Origin: JAAXKN01 sp050258815
GTDB taxonomy: Bacteria > Bacteroidota > Ignavibacteria > Ignavibacteriales > SURF-24
Reading direction: 5' to 3'
DNA: 64,000 bases
Assembly (NCBI GenBank): GCA_050258815.1
Contig: JBLMZM010000176.1
Location: forward strand, 1 to 64,000
Notes under the pieces: model-generated
Seen by the model: only the letters and a program-made list of their open reading frames with translations
What the model was told of the DNA's origin: nothing
Databases searched by the model: none
Made by a program: the position numbers and the translations under genes
In this document: positions 1 through 8,348 of the stretch, in pieces
Layout of the letters: each line of letters opens with the position of its first letter
Numbering within the stretch: the first letter of the stretch is position 1

Positions 1-208
1 GCTCATCTGACCAGTTAAAAATGAGGTCCGGACCTTCAAGATATGTTAGTAAAGCCGGATTATCGTAGCCATTCAGGCCGAACCTTAGGGCTCCGGGTGA
101 GGTAAGTAAAAAATCGTTTTGTGTGTTGAAGGAGTTAAAACCCTGCTGTGCAAAAAGCTGCAGAGAGGAAAAAATTATCACAAGTATACGAAGCCTGAAT
201 AATTTCAT
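1..208 (-). CDS. N-terminal fragment of a secreted/outer-membrane protein (probable long-form SppA-like)
   Basis: The gene is cut by the left edge, so only about 69 residues are visible. It begins with ATG at 208, preceded by a strong GGAGGTC ribosome-binding site. The product opens with a signal peptide (MKLFRLRILVIIF... to LFAQ) and continues with a segment containing SPGALRFGLNGYDNPALL and LEGPDLIFNWSDE, which looks like the first strands of a PorV-like beta-barrel. From memory, long SppA proteases of Ignavibacteria carry such a barrel-like N-terminal domain before the peptidase domain, but the peptidase part is outside the window. The secreted/outer-membrane nature is well supported and the SppA assignment is inference. 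Confidence 0.5.
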   Translation of the reverse strand, partial: MKLFRLRILVIIFSSLQLFAQQGFNSFNTQNDFLLTSPGALRFGLNGYDNPALLTYLEGPDLIFNWSDE

Positions 209-336
209 CTGACCTCCAAAATTTTAATGCCTGCTTCTGAATTCTTAGAGATAATTCAGAACTTTCAGCAATCAGTTCCCCCTACTAAGTTCTCCATATC
301 AGGCAGATGCACTCATTTTAGCAGGGTTCTCTGGAC

Positions 337-945
337 TTAAAAGTTGATTGTCGTCAGGATGGCCTGCTGAACTCTGAAGAGTTCTTCAGGTTCCACCTTT
401 CCCCTGCCAATCTGCTGGGCAGGCATTGCAGACAATTCAAAATATCTATCCTTGTACCTGAACACTATTACCCTGACTGGAAGCCCTTCATCGCCGGTAT
501 ATTCATAAGATGCGAACCTTTGTTCATTCAGCTCAAATATCTCATCTTTATTTGCAGACTTGTATCTTTCGCCCAGTTTATTTTTTTTCAGGTCCCGGCT
601 ATATTCAAATGCCGCCAGCAGTGAATCATCCCCGGCAATGCGTTGGGATATGGAGTCCCTGTTCAGGGCCACAAAATTCAGGGTTGCGGAAAAGTCGTTG
701 CGGATGAGCCAAAGGTCGATGCATTTGCATTCATTATCCTCAGAGGCAAACCAGCCCTTCGGAATTCTGACCGTCATGTCGCTGGTAAGTGAATATGCAA
801 TGTCTTTAGTGAGCGGGAAATCGGCTTTGGGATACATGACACTTCCGGTCCTCGCGCAGGAGTAGAAGAAAAAAGAAGACAGGATGAAAATGGACGACAG
901 GATCACCCAGTTCAGCAGGCGGATTTTATTTAAATAAACACCCAT
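337..945 (-). CDS. putative lipoprotein of unknown function
   Basis: A 202-residue protein with an N-terminal hydrophobic helix ending in FFFYSCARTG. The cysteine after a small residue fits a relaxed Bacteroidota lipobox, so export and lipidation are likely. The body has no motif I recognise. It contains a short Cys pair (ECKC) near residue 73 and a moderately charged, mostly beta-like sequence. Start ATG at 945 is backed by a GAGGG ribosome-binding site about six bases upstream. It lies between two exported-protein genes on the same strand, about 100 bp from the PorV-like gene and about 130 bp from the probable SppA-like gene, so co-transcription is possible. Function unknown. Confidence 0.75.
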   Translation of the reverse strand: MGVYLNKIRLLNWVILSSIFILSSFFFYSCARTGSVMYPKADFPLTKDIAYSLTSDMTVRIPKGWFASEDNECKCIDLWLIRNDFSATLNFVALNRDSISQRIAGDDSLLAAFEYSRDLKKNKLGERYKSANKDEIFELNEQRFASYEYTGDEGLPVRVIVFRYKDRYFELSAMPAQQIGRGKVEPEELFRVQQAILTTINF

Positions 946-1044
946 TTTTCCCTCTGTTCATTTCCCCATATCTTTAATGCCAAACCGGAATATTCTAATT
1001 TAAGTCCGCCCTCAGAATCTTTCCATCCCCAAAAGAGCCTCTGC

Positions 1045-2085
1045 TTATTCTCCCTTTCTCAGGAATTTTGGTTCCTCAAGTGTAAGCATGAGCGATATCT
1101 TGTGCGAATCGCCAAGAGCATTGTCTTTCGAACCGCTGAAGTGGGCAAAGGAATAATCTATGTTGAGTTTGGGCAGTTTAATACCTGCACCCACCGTAAG
1201 GTCCTTAATGTCATTATAGCCCAGCCGGACTGCCAGCAGGTTATTATAATTATATTCCATTCCTGCACGCATGTCAAAGCTAACAGGACCTACGTGAAAC
1301 TGAGACGCAAATTTTCTGTTTTCAAAACGCATATCGAAACCGGCTACAGGTGTAAGCTTACCGTAAAGGAAGTCAAAACTGTAGGCTATGCCCGTTTTCG
1401 CCGTGGGTGAAATCAGCTCATTGGTGCCTGTATTCCATGCAACCAGCGTGGTGGTTATGTCCTGAATGTTTGCACCAAGGTAAAGCCTTTCAGACGGCGC
1501 ATACAATACGCCCACGTCAAAACCGATGCCTGTAGCGCTGTATTCGGCAATGTCTCTTCTTATTACCTTAACGTTGGCTCCGTAGGAAAGCTTATCGGAA
1601 TGTTTCTTTGCAAATGTAAAATAGAAAGCCCAGTCAGCATTGCTGAATTCCTTTACGCGCGAAGGATCGATATGTGCTCCCGTGCTGTAAATATCATAGA
1701 TTACGTTGTTATTATTGTCTACAAGCGCCTCCCTCGTATCCGGAATGCCATCCACGCCAAGTCGTATAATGCTCAGTCCGAAACTCATATCCGGCCCATA
1801 GGGAAGGGCAACAGCAGCATAGTTATAATTTACAAGGTTGCCGAAGTTCTGTGAATACATCAGTGATATCTGAGGATAATTAATCTCTGCCAGTCCTGCA
1901 GGGTTCCAGTATCCCGCAGTGACGTCATTAGCCACTGCAACATAGGCGCCGCCCATACCATTTGCCCGGCCTCCGACGCCGATAGCCATGAATTCCCCGG
2001 CATATTTTCCTATTTTTAGCTGCGCACTGGCACCGCCGAAAAACAATGTAAACAAGAAAACGGTGAAAAATAATCTTTTAAGCAT
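1045..2085 (-). CDS. PorV/PorQ-family outer-membrane protein
   Basis: A 346-residue protein with a signal peptide (cleavage near GGASAQ). Immediately after it comes the family signature around residues 30-65, where GVGGRANGMGGAYVAVAND is followed by TAGYWNPAGLAEI. This is the hallmark of the PorV/PorQ (UPF0164-like) barrels that act with the type IX secretion system or in lipid and long-chain substrate transport. The rest alternates short aromatic-ended beta strands, as expected for an outer-membrane barrel. A GGAGC ribosome-binding site precedes ATG 2085. A T9SS cargo protein (38078-40342) in the same window agrees with a T9SS-bearing cell. Whether this copy is the T9SS shuttle PorV or a paralogue cannot be told. 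Confidence 0.85.
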   Translation of the reverse strand: MLKRLFFTVFLFTLFFGGASAQLKIGKYAGEFMAIGVGGRANGMGGAYVAVANDVTAGYWNPAGLAEINYPQISLMYSQNFGNLVNYNYAAVALPYGPDMSFGLSIIRLGVDGIPDTREALVDNNNNVIYDIYSTGAHIDPSRVKEFSNADWAFYFTFAKKHSDKLSYGANVKVIRRDIAEYSATGIGFDVGVLYAPSERLYLGANIQDITTTLVAWNTGTNELISPTAKTGIAYSFDFLYGKLTPVAGFDMRFENRKFASQFHVGPVSFDMRAGMEYNYNNLLAVRLGYNDIKDLTVGAGIKLPKLNIDYSFAHFSGSKDNALGDSHKISLMLTLEEPKFLRKGE

Positions 2086-2198
2086 TTATATAGCTCCAAC
2101 TTTGTAATTATCCCGGCAATTTAGATCGGAAAAATTGAGAAATACTGCCTTTAAATCAAGGTGAAATTTAACCACCAGTGCTCTGCTTTGCTGAAATC

Positions 2199-2229
2199 AT
2201 TCTCCTCCCCTGCAACAGGAGAGGAGAAT
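2199..2229 (-). terminator. hairpin downstream of gpmI
   Basis: Two 14-base arms (2199-2212 and 2216-2229) pair with a single mismatch around a 3-base loop, starting 14 bases beyond the gpmI stop codon. There is no long U tract on the minus strand, so it may act as a 3'-end stabiliser or a weak terminator. Confidence 0.6.
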
Positions 2230-2242
2230 TTAGCAATCCGGT

Positions 2243-3871
2243 TTATTCTACAGAAACAAGTGATTCATCATATTCCTCTACCTTCCTGAAGCCAAGCAGG
2301 TTCAGGATTGTCGAGGCCACGTTTGAGAGTCCCGCATTTTTAACGTCTGCCATCTTATATTCACCCGCATACTCGGGGTCAAATATGATAAACGGCACGG
2401 GGCTTAACGTATGGGATGTCTTTGGAGTTTTTACTCCGTTTTTCACGGTAAACATTTCGTCTGCATTGCCATGATCTGCAGTAATCAGGGCAATACCCTG
2501 CAGGTCCTGAACAACTTCCAGGAGCTTGCCTACACACGTATCAACGGTCTCTACGGCCGTAATAGCTGCCTGCATATCGCCTGTGTGTCCGACCATATCG
2601 CCATTGGCAAAGTTGATCCTGCCGAACCTGTATTTTCCCGATTTAAGCAGTTCAATGGCTGAGTCTGTAATTTCATATGCCTTCATTTTAGGAGCCTTAT
2701 CAAAGGCTATCTTATCGGAAGGGATCTCCACATATTTTTCCACACTTTCATCAATATAGCCCGACCTGTTTCCGTTCCAGAAATATGTCACGTGTCCGAA
2801 TTTCTGTGTTTCTGAAATTGCAAAGCTGGTAACCTTATCTGCACACAGATATTCGCTTACCGTACAGTCGATTTCCGGTGGAGACACCAAAAAATTACCC
2901 GGAATGTGCAGGTCACCGTCATATTCCATCATACCGGCATAGAATACGTCGGGCACCCTGCCGCGGTCAAACGTCTTCAGATCCTTTTCTTCAAATGCTC
3001 TTGAGATTTCAATTGCCCTGTCGCCGCGGAAGTTAAAGAATACTACGGCATCCCCGTCCACTATTTTGCCTACGGGCTGCTCGTTATTGTCAACAACTAC
3101 AAAGGGATCCATGTACTGATCGGTCATCTTCGGGTCTTCATTATAGAAAGTTGTAACGGCTTCGGTTGCAGACGGGAATTTTCTTCCTATTCCGTTTACG
3201 TGTGCGTCCCAGCCACGTTTTACAATACTCCAGTCGGCATTGTAGCGGTCCATGGTCACATTCATTCTTCCGCCGCCCGAGGCTATCTTGTAGTCATAGC
3301 CCTTCTCATCAGAAATTTTCCTGAGCAGCTCTTCGGTAGGATATACATACGTAAGGGCCGATTTCTCGCCTACATCCCTGCCGTCCAGCAGAACATGCAG
3401 CCTTACCCGGCTCACCCCTTCATTTGCACAATCGTGAATCATGGCAAATAAATGTCTTATGTGAGAGTGAACGTTGCCATCTGAAAGCAGTCCGATAAAA
3501 TGCACGGTACCACCGTTTTTGCCCTTTTCAAGTATGGTTTTCCATGACTTTGACTTAAATAAAGAGCCGTTTTCAATTGCCAGGTTCACAAGGGCTGCAC
3601 CCTGGGCAAAAACCCTTCCGGCACCCAGGGCATTGTGTCCTACTTCACTGTTGCCCATGTCATCATCTGAGGGCATGCCTACGGCCGGACCGTGTGCATT
3701 CAACTGCGTCCTAAGTGGAATTGTCATTAATTTATCTAAAACCGGTGTTTTTGCAAGATATATTGCATTGTTTTCCGCATTCTTCCCGATTCCCATTCCA
3801 TCCATGATTATCAATAATAAAGGACCCTTTCTTCCGTGAAATTTTTTCAGTTTTTCTAGTCTTAAAGCCAT
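2243..3871 (-). CDS. gpmI: 2,3-bisphosphoglycerate-independent phosphoglycerate mutase
   Basis: This 542-residue enzyme interconverts 3- and 2-phosphoglycerate in glycolysis and gluconeogenesis using two Mn ions and a serine nucleophile. The metal-binding start LLIIMDGMGIG lies near residue 20, the catalytic serine in GNSEVGHNALGAGR at about residue 75, the substrate loop LLSDGNVHSH follows, and the C-terminal metal motif TADHGNADEM is present. It is a little longer than the usual 510 residues, mainly through an N-terminal extension of about 15 residues. The start ATG 3871 follows an AAGGA ribosome-binding site. It is divergent from the TPM-domain gene and appears to be transcribed alone. All catalytic blocks are intact. 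Confidence 0.97.
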   Translation of the reverse strand: MALRLEKLKKFHGRKGPLLLIIMDGMGIGKNAENNAIYLAKTPVLDKLMTIPLRTQLNAHGPAVGMPSDDDMGNSEVGHNALGAGRVFAQGAALVNLAIENGSLFKSKSWKTILEKGKNGGTVHFIGLLSDGNVHSHIRHLFAMIHDCANEGVSRVRLHVLLDGRDVGEKSALTYVYPTEELLRKISDEKGYDYKIASGGGRMNVTMDRYNADWSIVKRGWDAHVNGIGRKFPSATEAVTTFYNEDPKMTDQYMDPFVVVDNNEQPVGKIVDGDAVVFFNFRGDRAIEISRAFEEKDLKTFDRGRVPDVFYAGMMEYDGDLHIPGNFLVSPPEIDCTVSEYLCADKVTSFAISETQKFGHVTYFWNGNRSGYIDESVEKYVEIPSDKIAFDKAPKMKAYEITDSAIELLKSGKYRFGRINFANGDMVGHTGDMQAAITAVETVDTCVGKLLEVVQDLQGIALITADHGNADEMFTVKNGVKTPKTSHTLSPVPFIIFDPEYAGEYKMADVKNAGLSNVASTILNLLGFRKVEEYDESLVSVE

Positions 3872-4020
3872 TTTTTATCCTTCATTTTTCTACGTAAATC
3901 TTTTTAAAGTTAATATATAATATAGATAAAAGGTAAATAAAGGCAAAAACAGAAAATTTAAAGTTATTTTCGCTCTCCCCTGGGGCCGCACGCAGGAACA
4001 GATAAAACCGGTCCTATGAT

Positions 4021-4066
4021 AAAAATACTTGTAATAGTTGCGCGGGTTAAGTATTTTTAAGCAACG
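4021..4066 (+). other. leader-region inverted repeats upstream of the TPM-domain gene
   Basis: AAAAATACTT (4021-4030) and AAGTATTTTT (4049-4058) are perfect complements. A second pair, GTTGC (4037-4041) and GCAAC (4062-4066), overlaps it so that both stems cannot form fully together. The element ends about 40 bases before the start at 4105, in the divergent gap with gpmI. No known riboswitch family was recognised. Confidence 0.35.
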
Positions 4067-4104
4067 CCCAAATCAGAAGCAAATAACAAACTATAAAGTT
4101 CTTA

Positions 4105-4560
4105 ATGAAGAGTGCTTTAATATACCATTATATGGATGATGATGAGTTACTCAGGATCTCCAGCACTATCCGGGAGATGGAAAAGATCACCTGTGGAGAG
4201 ATCCGCGTAAGCATCAAGGAAAAGAAGCCCCTGCTTAAAAAAAGTAAAAGCATTGAGGAGCTGGCAAAAGAGGAGTTTTTCCGCCTTGGGATGGATAAAA
4301 CGCGCGATAAGACGGGAATACTCATATTCCTCGTGCTCTCTGAAAGAAGGTTCCATATTCTGGCAGACACGGGTATTAATGAAAAAGTTGATGAGAATAC
4401 CTGGCATGAGATCAAAGATAAGATGCAGGAAGAATTCCGCCGCGGTCATTTCTCAGACGGAATTATTCTGGGCATAAGTGAAGTTGGTAACATACTGAGC
4501 AGCTATTTCCCAATAAAAGAAGACGATACAAACGAATTGCCGGATACTGTTTCTTTTTAA
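4105..4560 (+). CDS. TPM-domain (TLP18.3/Psb32/MOLO-1) protein, cytoplasmic
   Basis: A 151-residue protein made almost entirely of a TPM domain. The parts seen are the opening helix and strand (ISSTIREMEKITCGEIRVSI), the DKTGILIFLVLSERRFHILAD strand pair and the GHFSDGIILGISEVGNIL helix near the C terminus. TPM domains have been linked to phosphatase activity and membrane-complex maintenance. Typical members carry a signal peptide and a membrane helix, but this one has neither, so it is a short soluble form. ATG 4105 lacks a clear ribosome-binding site; Met10 (4132) is a possible alternative. It lies just upstream of the MBL-fold gene on the same strand (64 bp gap). The specific role is unknown. 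Confidence 0.8.
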   Translation: MKSALIYHYMDDDELLRISSTIREMEKITCGEIRVSIKEKKPLLKKSKSIEELAKEEFFRLGMDKTRDKTGILIFLVLSERRFHILADTGINEKVDENTWHEIKDKMQEEFRRGHFSDGIILGISEVGNILSSYFPIKEDDTNELPDTVSF

Positions 4561-4624
4561 CATTTCCCCGTCAGCTGCCGCAGGACTTCCTTCATAATTT
4601 TTTAACTATTGGCTGATTTGCTTA

Positions 4625-5551
4625 ATGAATAGAAGATCTTTTCTAAGAGGTGGCTCTTTAGCTGCCCTTGGATTTCTGCTGGCTGCTCCTTTTACGGGTA
4701 AAAACGATATACCTGCAGCGGCAAAAAACCGCCCCGAACCTTCACGCTGGCTTAATGACAGACTTACACTCGCCTGGATCGGGCATTCAACCATACTGAT
4801 TAACCTCTATGGTACGTGGATACTGACCGACCCGGTTTTCTTTGAGAATATAGGACTTTATATGTTGGGGTATACCTGGGGCCCCTCGCGTTATACGGCA
4901 CCTGCTTTAAGCATTGAAGCCATACCCAAACCCGATATAATACTGCTTTCACACGCCCATATGGATCATATGGATTACGCTACTTTAATGCATATTGCCG
5001 AAAAATTCCCGGGAAAAATAGACGTGGTTACTTCATTTCGCTCCAAGGACGTGCTAAGTGACCTGCCCTGGAAGTCAGTTAGTGAGATTGACTGGGGCCA
5101 GGACCACCTTGTAAACGGGGTTGCCATCAGGGCATACGAGGTAAAACACTTCGGATGGAGATTTCCGTGGGAAAGGGACCGTTCAAGGGGGTTTATAAGG
5201 GATGGCAGGAGCTATAACGCATACGTCCTGACCAAAAACAACAAAAAAATCCTCTTCGGAGGTGACACGGCCAATACTGAAAAATTAAACGTGCTAAAAG
5301 GGGAAAATATAGACGTAGCCATTATGCCCATAGGCGCCTACAATCCCTGGAAAATGAATCACTGCAACCCCGAAGAAGCCCTCATCATGGCCGACAATAT
5401 ACAGGCTAAATACTTCATTCCTATCCATTGCAACACATTCCAGCAGGGACGCGAACCCAGGGATGAACCACTCAAATGGCTGAACGAATCAGCAGGTAAT
5501 TATAATATAAAACTCGGTTTGAACGAGATAGGCCAAAGTTTCGAACTATAA
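4625..5551 (+). CDS. Tat-exported MBL-fold metal-dependent hydrolase (UlaG/NAPE-PLD-like)
   Basis: A 308-residue protein with a twin-arginine-style leader (MNRRSFLRGGSLAALGFLLA), so it is probably exported folded. The metallo-beta-lactamase fold is clear: GHSTILI followed by TDPVF near residues 53-72, the zinc motif H110-A-H112-M-D114-H115, FGGDTA, and a late PIHCNTF histidine. The pattern matches the group containing UlaG lactonases and NAPE-phospholipase D-like hydrolases, often annotated as UPF0173-related. Substrate cannot be read from sequence; a phosphodiester or lactone is likely. No convincing ribosome-binding site precedes ATG 4625. Confidence 0.85.
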   Translation: MNRRSFLRGGSLAALGFLLAAPFTGKNDIPAAAKNRPEPSRWLNDRLTLAWIGHSTILINLYGTWILTDPVFFENIGLYMLGYTWGPSRYTAPALSIEAIPKPDIILLSHAHMDHMDYATLMHIAEKFPGKIDVVTSFRSKDVLSDLPWKSVSEIDWGQDHLVNGVAIRAYEVKHFGWRFPWERDRSRGFIRDGRSYNAYVLTKNNKKILFGGDTANTEKLNVLKGENIDVAIMPIGAYNPWKMNHCNPEEALIMADNIQAKYFIPIHCNTFQQGREPRDEPLKWLNESAGNYNIKLGLNEIGQSFEL

Positions 5552-5656
5552 TGCCCCGCAAAAATTCAGGTCATAATTTAGTCCACAATTATATTGCAAA
5601 TTTGCCTTATCATTGGTATTATTTATTGAGATCCACTTCCAGAAAGCATTTTTAAG

Positions 5657-5842
5657 ATGAGACAAAAAGACTTGATTAAAATGATAGAAAAGGACGGATG
5701 GTATGTGTTCCGCTCCGGGGATAACATTCAGCAGTTCAGGCATACCCTTAAAATGGGCATTATTACTATTTACGGCAATTCACACGATGCTGTTGCTAAT
5801 TACTCGATTAACAGTATTATTGATAAGGCAGGCTTGAGATGA
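5657..5842 (+). CDS. HicA-like toxin homologue with the catalytic histidine replaced
   Basis: A 61-residue protein with the HicA layout: an N-terminal helix (MRQKDLIKMIEKDGWYVFR), a central QQFRH strand and a C-terminal SINSIIDKAGL helix. HicA toxins are small double-stranded-RNA-binding-fold mRNA interferases whose active histidine lies in a GSH motif. Aligned without gaps to that motif, this protein has an isoleucine at position 24 (codon ATT, 5726-5728) within SGDNIQQF, and the usual TVPGH block is replaced by TIYGN. The stop codon overlaps the start of the HicB-like gene (ATGA). The order toxin then antitoxin is typical. It is a real HicA-family gene that is probably inactive as an RNase or altered in function. 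Confidence 0.85.
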   Translation: MRQKDLIKMIEKDGWYVFRSGDNIQQFRHTLKMGIITIYGNSHDAVANYSINSIIDKAGLR

Positions 5843-6054
5843 AAAAATATCTGATAGTAGTTGAGAATACATCGACCGGGTTTTCGGCTTATTCGCCGGA
5901 TCTTGAAGGCTGTGTGGCAACCGGTTTCTCGAAAGAAGAGGTAGAGAAGGGAATGCTGCAGGCCATAAAACTGCACCTCCAGGGGTTAAAGGAGGACGGA
6001 TACATTATTCCTGAACCCAGATGCTATGCAAAATACGTAGAGGTCTCTGAATAA
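5839..6054 (+). CDS. HicB-family antitoxin-like protein
   Basis: A 71-residue protein with the HicB partial-RNase-H-like fold. Its markers are the opening strands (KKYLIVVENTSTGFSAYSPD), the LEGCVATGFSKEEV turn, the AIKLHLQGLKEDG helix and a short IPEP strand. In HicAB systems HicB binds and neutralises HicA and often represses the operon through a C-terminal DNA-binding domain. That domain is absent here, as in many stand-alone HicB-like proteins. Its start overlaps the end of the HicA-like gene by four bases, implying translational coupling. Because the partner toxin looks inactivated, the pair may be a relic or a repurposed binding pair. Confidence 0.88.
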   Translation: MKKYLIVVENTSTGFSAYSPDLEGCVATGFSKEEVEKGMLQAIKLHLQGLKEDGYIIPEPRCYAKYVEVSE

Positions 6055-6061
6055 AGAACAG

Positions 6062-6946
6062 TCATGCTCCGGCTTTCTTTCTTTCCGTCTGCTGAAATAA
6101 TATTCCGCCAATTATTAATACTAGTCCGATAATGGAATAAAACGAAATTTTCTCACCCAGGACAAAAGTAATAAAAATCAGGGAGAGGAACGGCGATAAG
6201 TATGCCAGCGTGGAGGTTTTTGCCCTGTTTTTACTGAGGGCAAGTCCTTTCATCCACAGGAAAAAGGTAATTCCCATTTCAAAGATGCCTGTATAAGCTG
6301 CCCCAAGCAAATACACCGGGTTATTAAGACTGAAGGTATCAAAAAATGCGACATAAATCGCCGAATATAGGGTCCCTGTCCAGAATGCACCGAATAATTT
6401 AACAGCCGGATCCCTTTTGTCTATAATATTCAGCACCCAGTATGCCCCCCAGATCACAGAACTTCCTAAGGCTAGTATTATCCCCTCAGGGTTATGAAAC
6501 CGGAAATTAAATACGTCACCGCGGGTTGCAATTACAACAACGCCGCAGAAGGCAATAACAAGCCCGGCTATAGTCCTGATTCCCGCTTTTTCTTTCAGAA
6601 ATATCGACGACAATATAGTGATCATTATTGGCCACGTATAATTAAGAGGCTGAGCCTCATATGCTGGCAGCAGAGAGTAAGCCTTGAATAATACTATATA
6701 GTAAAGGAAAGGATTAAGCATGCCTAAAAAAAGGCTGTTTTTCAGCTGTGAGCCCCTCAGTTCTTTGAACAGCTCCCTTTTTTTTGAGATCAGGAGCACT
6801 ATAAACAGCACCAGTGTACTTGTAAGTGATGAATAGAAAAGAAGCTGCGGGTAAGTCACCCCCCTCAGCGTCAGTTTGAAAGCCGTTGCAACGGTTGACC
6901 AGAATAATACCGCCGCAAGTGAATATATTACAGATTTAATTCTCAA
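6062..6946 (-). CDS. EamA/DMT-superfamily transporter
   Basis: A 294-residue inner-membrane protein with about ten hydrophobic helices arranged as two EamA repeats. The first repeat opens with SLAAVLFWSTVATAFKLTL and the second with GIILALGSSVIWGAYWVLN. DMT carriers of this type export metabolites or amino acids, and the substrate is not predictable. The start is unusual: the best reading uses TTG at 6946, since no in-frame ATG lies between an upstream stop and the first helix. The stop codon lies only 7 bp from the HicB-like stop, with no room for a separate terminator between the convergent genes. A C-terminal basic tail (ERKKAGA) follows the last helix. Confidence 0.88.
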   Translation of the reverse strand: MRIKSVIYSLAAVLFWSTVATAFKLTLRGVTYPQLLFYSSLTSTLVLFIVLLISKKRELFKELRGSQLKNSLFLGMLNPFLYYIVLFKAYSLLPAYEAQPLNYTWPIMITILSSIFLKEKAGIRTIAGLVIAFCGVVVIATRGDVFNFRFHNPEGIILALGSSVIWGAYWVLNIIDKRDPAVKLFGAFWTGTLYSAIYVAFFDTFSLNNPVYLLGAAYTGIFEMGITFFLWMKGLALSKNRAKTSTLAYLSPFLSLIFITFVLGEKISFYSIIGLVLIIGGILFQQTERKKAGA

Positions 6947-7217
6947 AGCAGGGGACCTGTTGACCGCAATAAGTTATGAATTTTCTATACCTGCACTCAG
7001 GTTTCAATTATGCAAAATTCGTCTATTGACGGCATAGAAACAAGCACTCATTTTTCAGTTTATTAATTTTTATTCCATTTGTACGCCGAAAATTTTTATT
7101 TTTGTAGATAGCCTTGTTCACCAGGCAAATTACCCGTGGATTAGTTTCCTTATGATTTTGATGTTATAGAAGTGAACAGTTAACATAATTTTACAGATAT
7201 TAACAGGAAAGAAAAGA

Positions 7218-7709
7218 ATGAGTCAATTACTAGGTCAGAATTTTTCTGTAACGCAGGTAATCCAGCTTATGCTAGCGCCGGGAGTTATGATTAACGCCTG
7301 CGGATTACTGCTTTTGGGCATTAATAACAAATATTCACTTGTTGTAAACAGGATACGCCTGTTAAATGAAGAAAAAAGAAGGTTAGTACTTAAAGCCGGG
7401 GAAAGGATTTTTACATACGAGGAAAATGTACGCCTGGAAAGTATTGCACATCAGTTAAAGGAACTTGTTTTCCGCGTAAAACTGGTGCGCAACTGCGTTC
7501 TCAGCTATACTTCAGCCGTAGCTTTATTTGTTATGACATCTTTGATGATTGGACTTGATTTTTACAATCCGGCATTTAATCTTAAAGATATAATTATTGG
7601 AGCATTTCTGATGGGTATGGTGGTCGTTTTTATAGGCGTCGGATTTGCATTTTTTGAGACTAAAAAGGGCTACGACATCGTACAGTTTGAAGTAAAAGCA
7701 GATGAATGA
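7218..7709 (+). CDS. DUF2721-family membrane protein
   Basis: A 163-residue protein that matches DUF2721 in layout. It has an N-terminal helix beginning FSVTQVIQLMLAPGVMINACGLLLL, a cytoplasmic charged segment containing NRIRLLNEEKRRL, and two C-terminal membrane helices (about residues 96-116 and 124-146). Family function is unknown. The AGGAAAG ribosome-binding site supports ATG 7218. The gene overlaps aat by eight bases, so the two are very likely co-transcribed. No regulatory element was identified with confidence in the 271-bp gap upstream. Confidence 0.85.
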   Translation: MSQLLGQNFSVTQVIQLMLAPGVMINACGLLLLGINNKYSLVVNRIRLLNEEKRRLVLKAGERIFTYEENVRLESIAHQLKELVFRVKLVRNCVLSYTSAVALFVMTSLMIGLDFYNPAFNLKDIIIGAFLMGMVVVFIGVGFAFFETKKGYDIVQFEVKADE

Positions 7710-8301
7710 AGAGTATCTTTTTTCCGAAGATGATCTTTTAAGACCAGAGAATATGCTCCTGCTGTACTCCAGGGGAGCATTTCCCATGGCTGATGAGACC
7801 GGAAAAATTGACTGGTACCTTCCTGAAATCCGTACCGTAATCCCCCTGAACGGCTATAATGTTCCCCGCAGCCTGAACAAGTTTATGCAGTCCTGCGGAT
7901 TTGAATACCGCTTTGATTATGATTATCTCCAGGTAATCAGAAACTGTGCCTCAAGAGAAACGACCTGGATATCTAATAAGCTGATCAGCGCATATAAAAG
8001 GCTCTACAGAGAAGGGCACCTGCATACGGTAGAAGCATGGCATAATAACAAACTGGTCGGCGGTCTATATGGCATATCATATAAAGGGGCTTTCTTCGGT
8101 GAGTCAATGTTTTCCAGGGTTACGCAGGCCTCCAAATCCTGCCTCGTAAAATTGATCGAACACCTGAATGAAAAGGGATTCATACTGCTGGACGTCCAGT
8201 ATCAGACAGAACACCTTAAAATGTTCGGAGCCAGGGAGATCAGTTTTCGGGATTTTGAGAACCTGCTTGACAGAGCGTATACTTTGGACATAATATTCTA
8301 A
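7702..8301 (+). CDS. aat: leucyl/phenylalanyl-tRNA--protein transferase
   Basis: A 199-residue cytoplasmic enzyme that transfers Leu or Phe from tRNA to proteins with N-terminal Arg or Lys, marking them for ClpAP degradation (N-degron pathway). Family motifs are all present: the start PENMLLLYSRGAFPMAD, the WYLPEIRTVIPL segment, ETTWIS, the GGLYGISYKGAFFGESMFS core and the DVQYQTEHLKMFGA C-terminal block. Its size is at the short end of the family. The start lies inside the preceding DUF2721 gene (eight-base overlap), which suggests translational coupling. Convergent with the small outer-membrane protein gene. Confidence 0.96.
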   Translation: MNEEYLFSEDDLLRPENMLLLYSRGAFPMADETGKIDWYLPEIRTVIPLNGYNVPRSLNKFMQSCGFEYRFDYDYLQVIRNCASRETTWISNKLISAYKRLYREGHLHTVEAWHNNKLVGGLYGISYKGAFFGESMFSRVTQASKSCLVKLIEHLNEKGFILLDVQYQTEHLKMFGAREISFRDFENLLDRAYTLDIIF

Positions 8302-8348
8302 ACTCCAACTGAAAGCCGCACGCCCGGAGATTTCTTTTTAACCAAACT

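Noticed and set aside
5546..5743. 65-residue minus-strand frame opposite the HicA-like gene
   Set aside because: It overlaps the well-supported HicA-like gene and the 5' gap, with odd composition.
7097..7104. TATTTTTG upstream of the DUF2721 gene, matching TAnnTTTG
   Set aside because: It is 113 bases from the start codon in AT-rich DNA, with a -33 element at poor spacing, so chance is likely.
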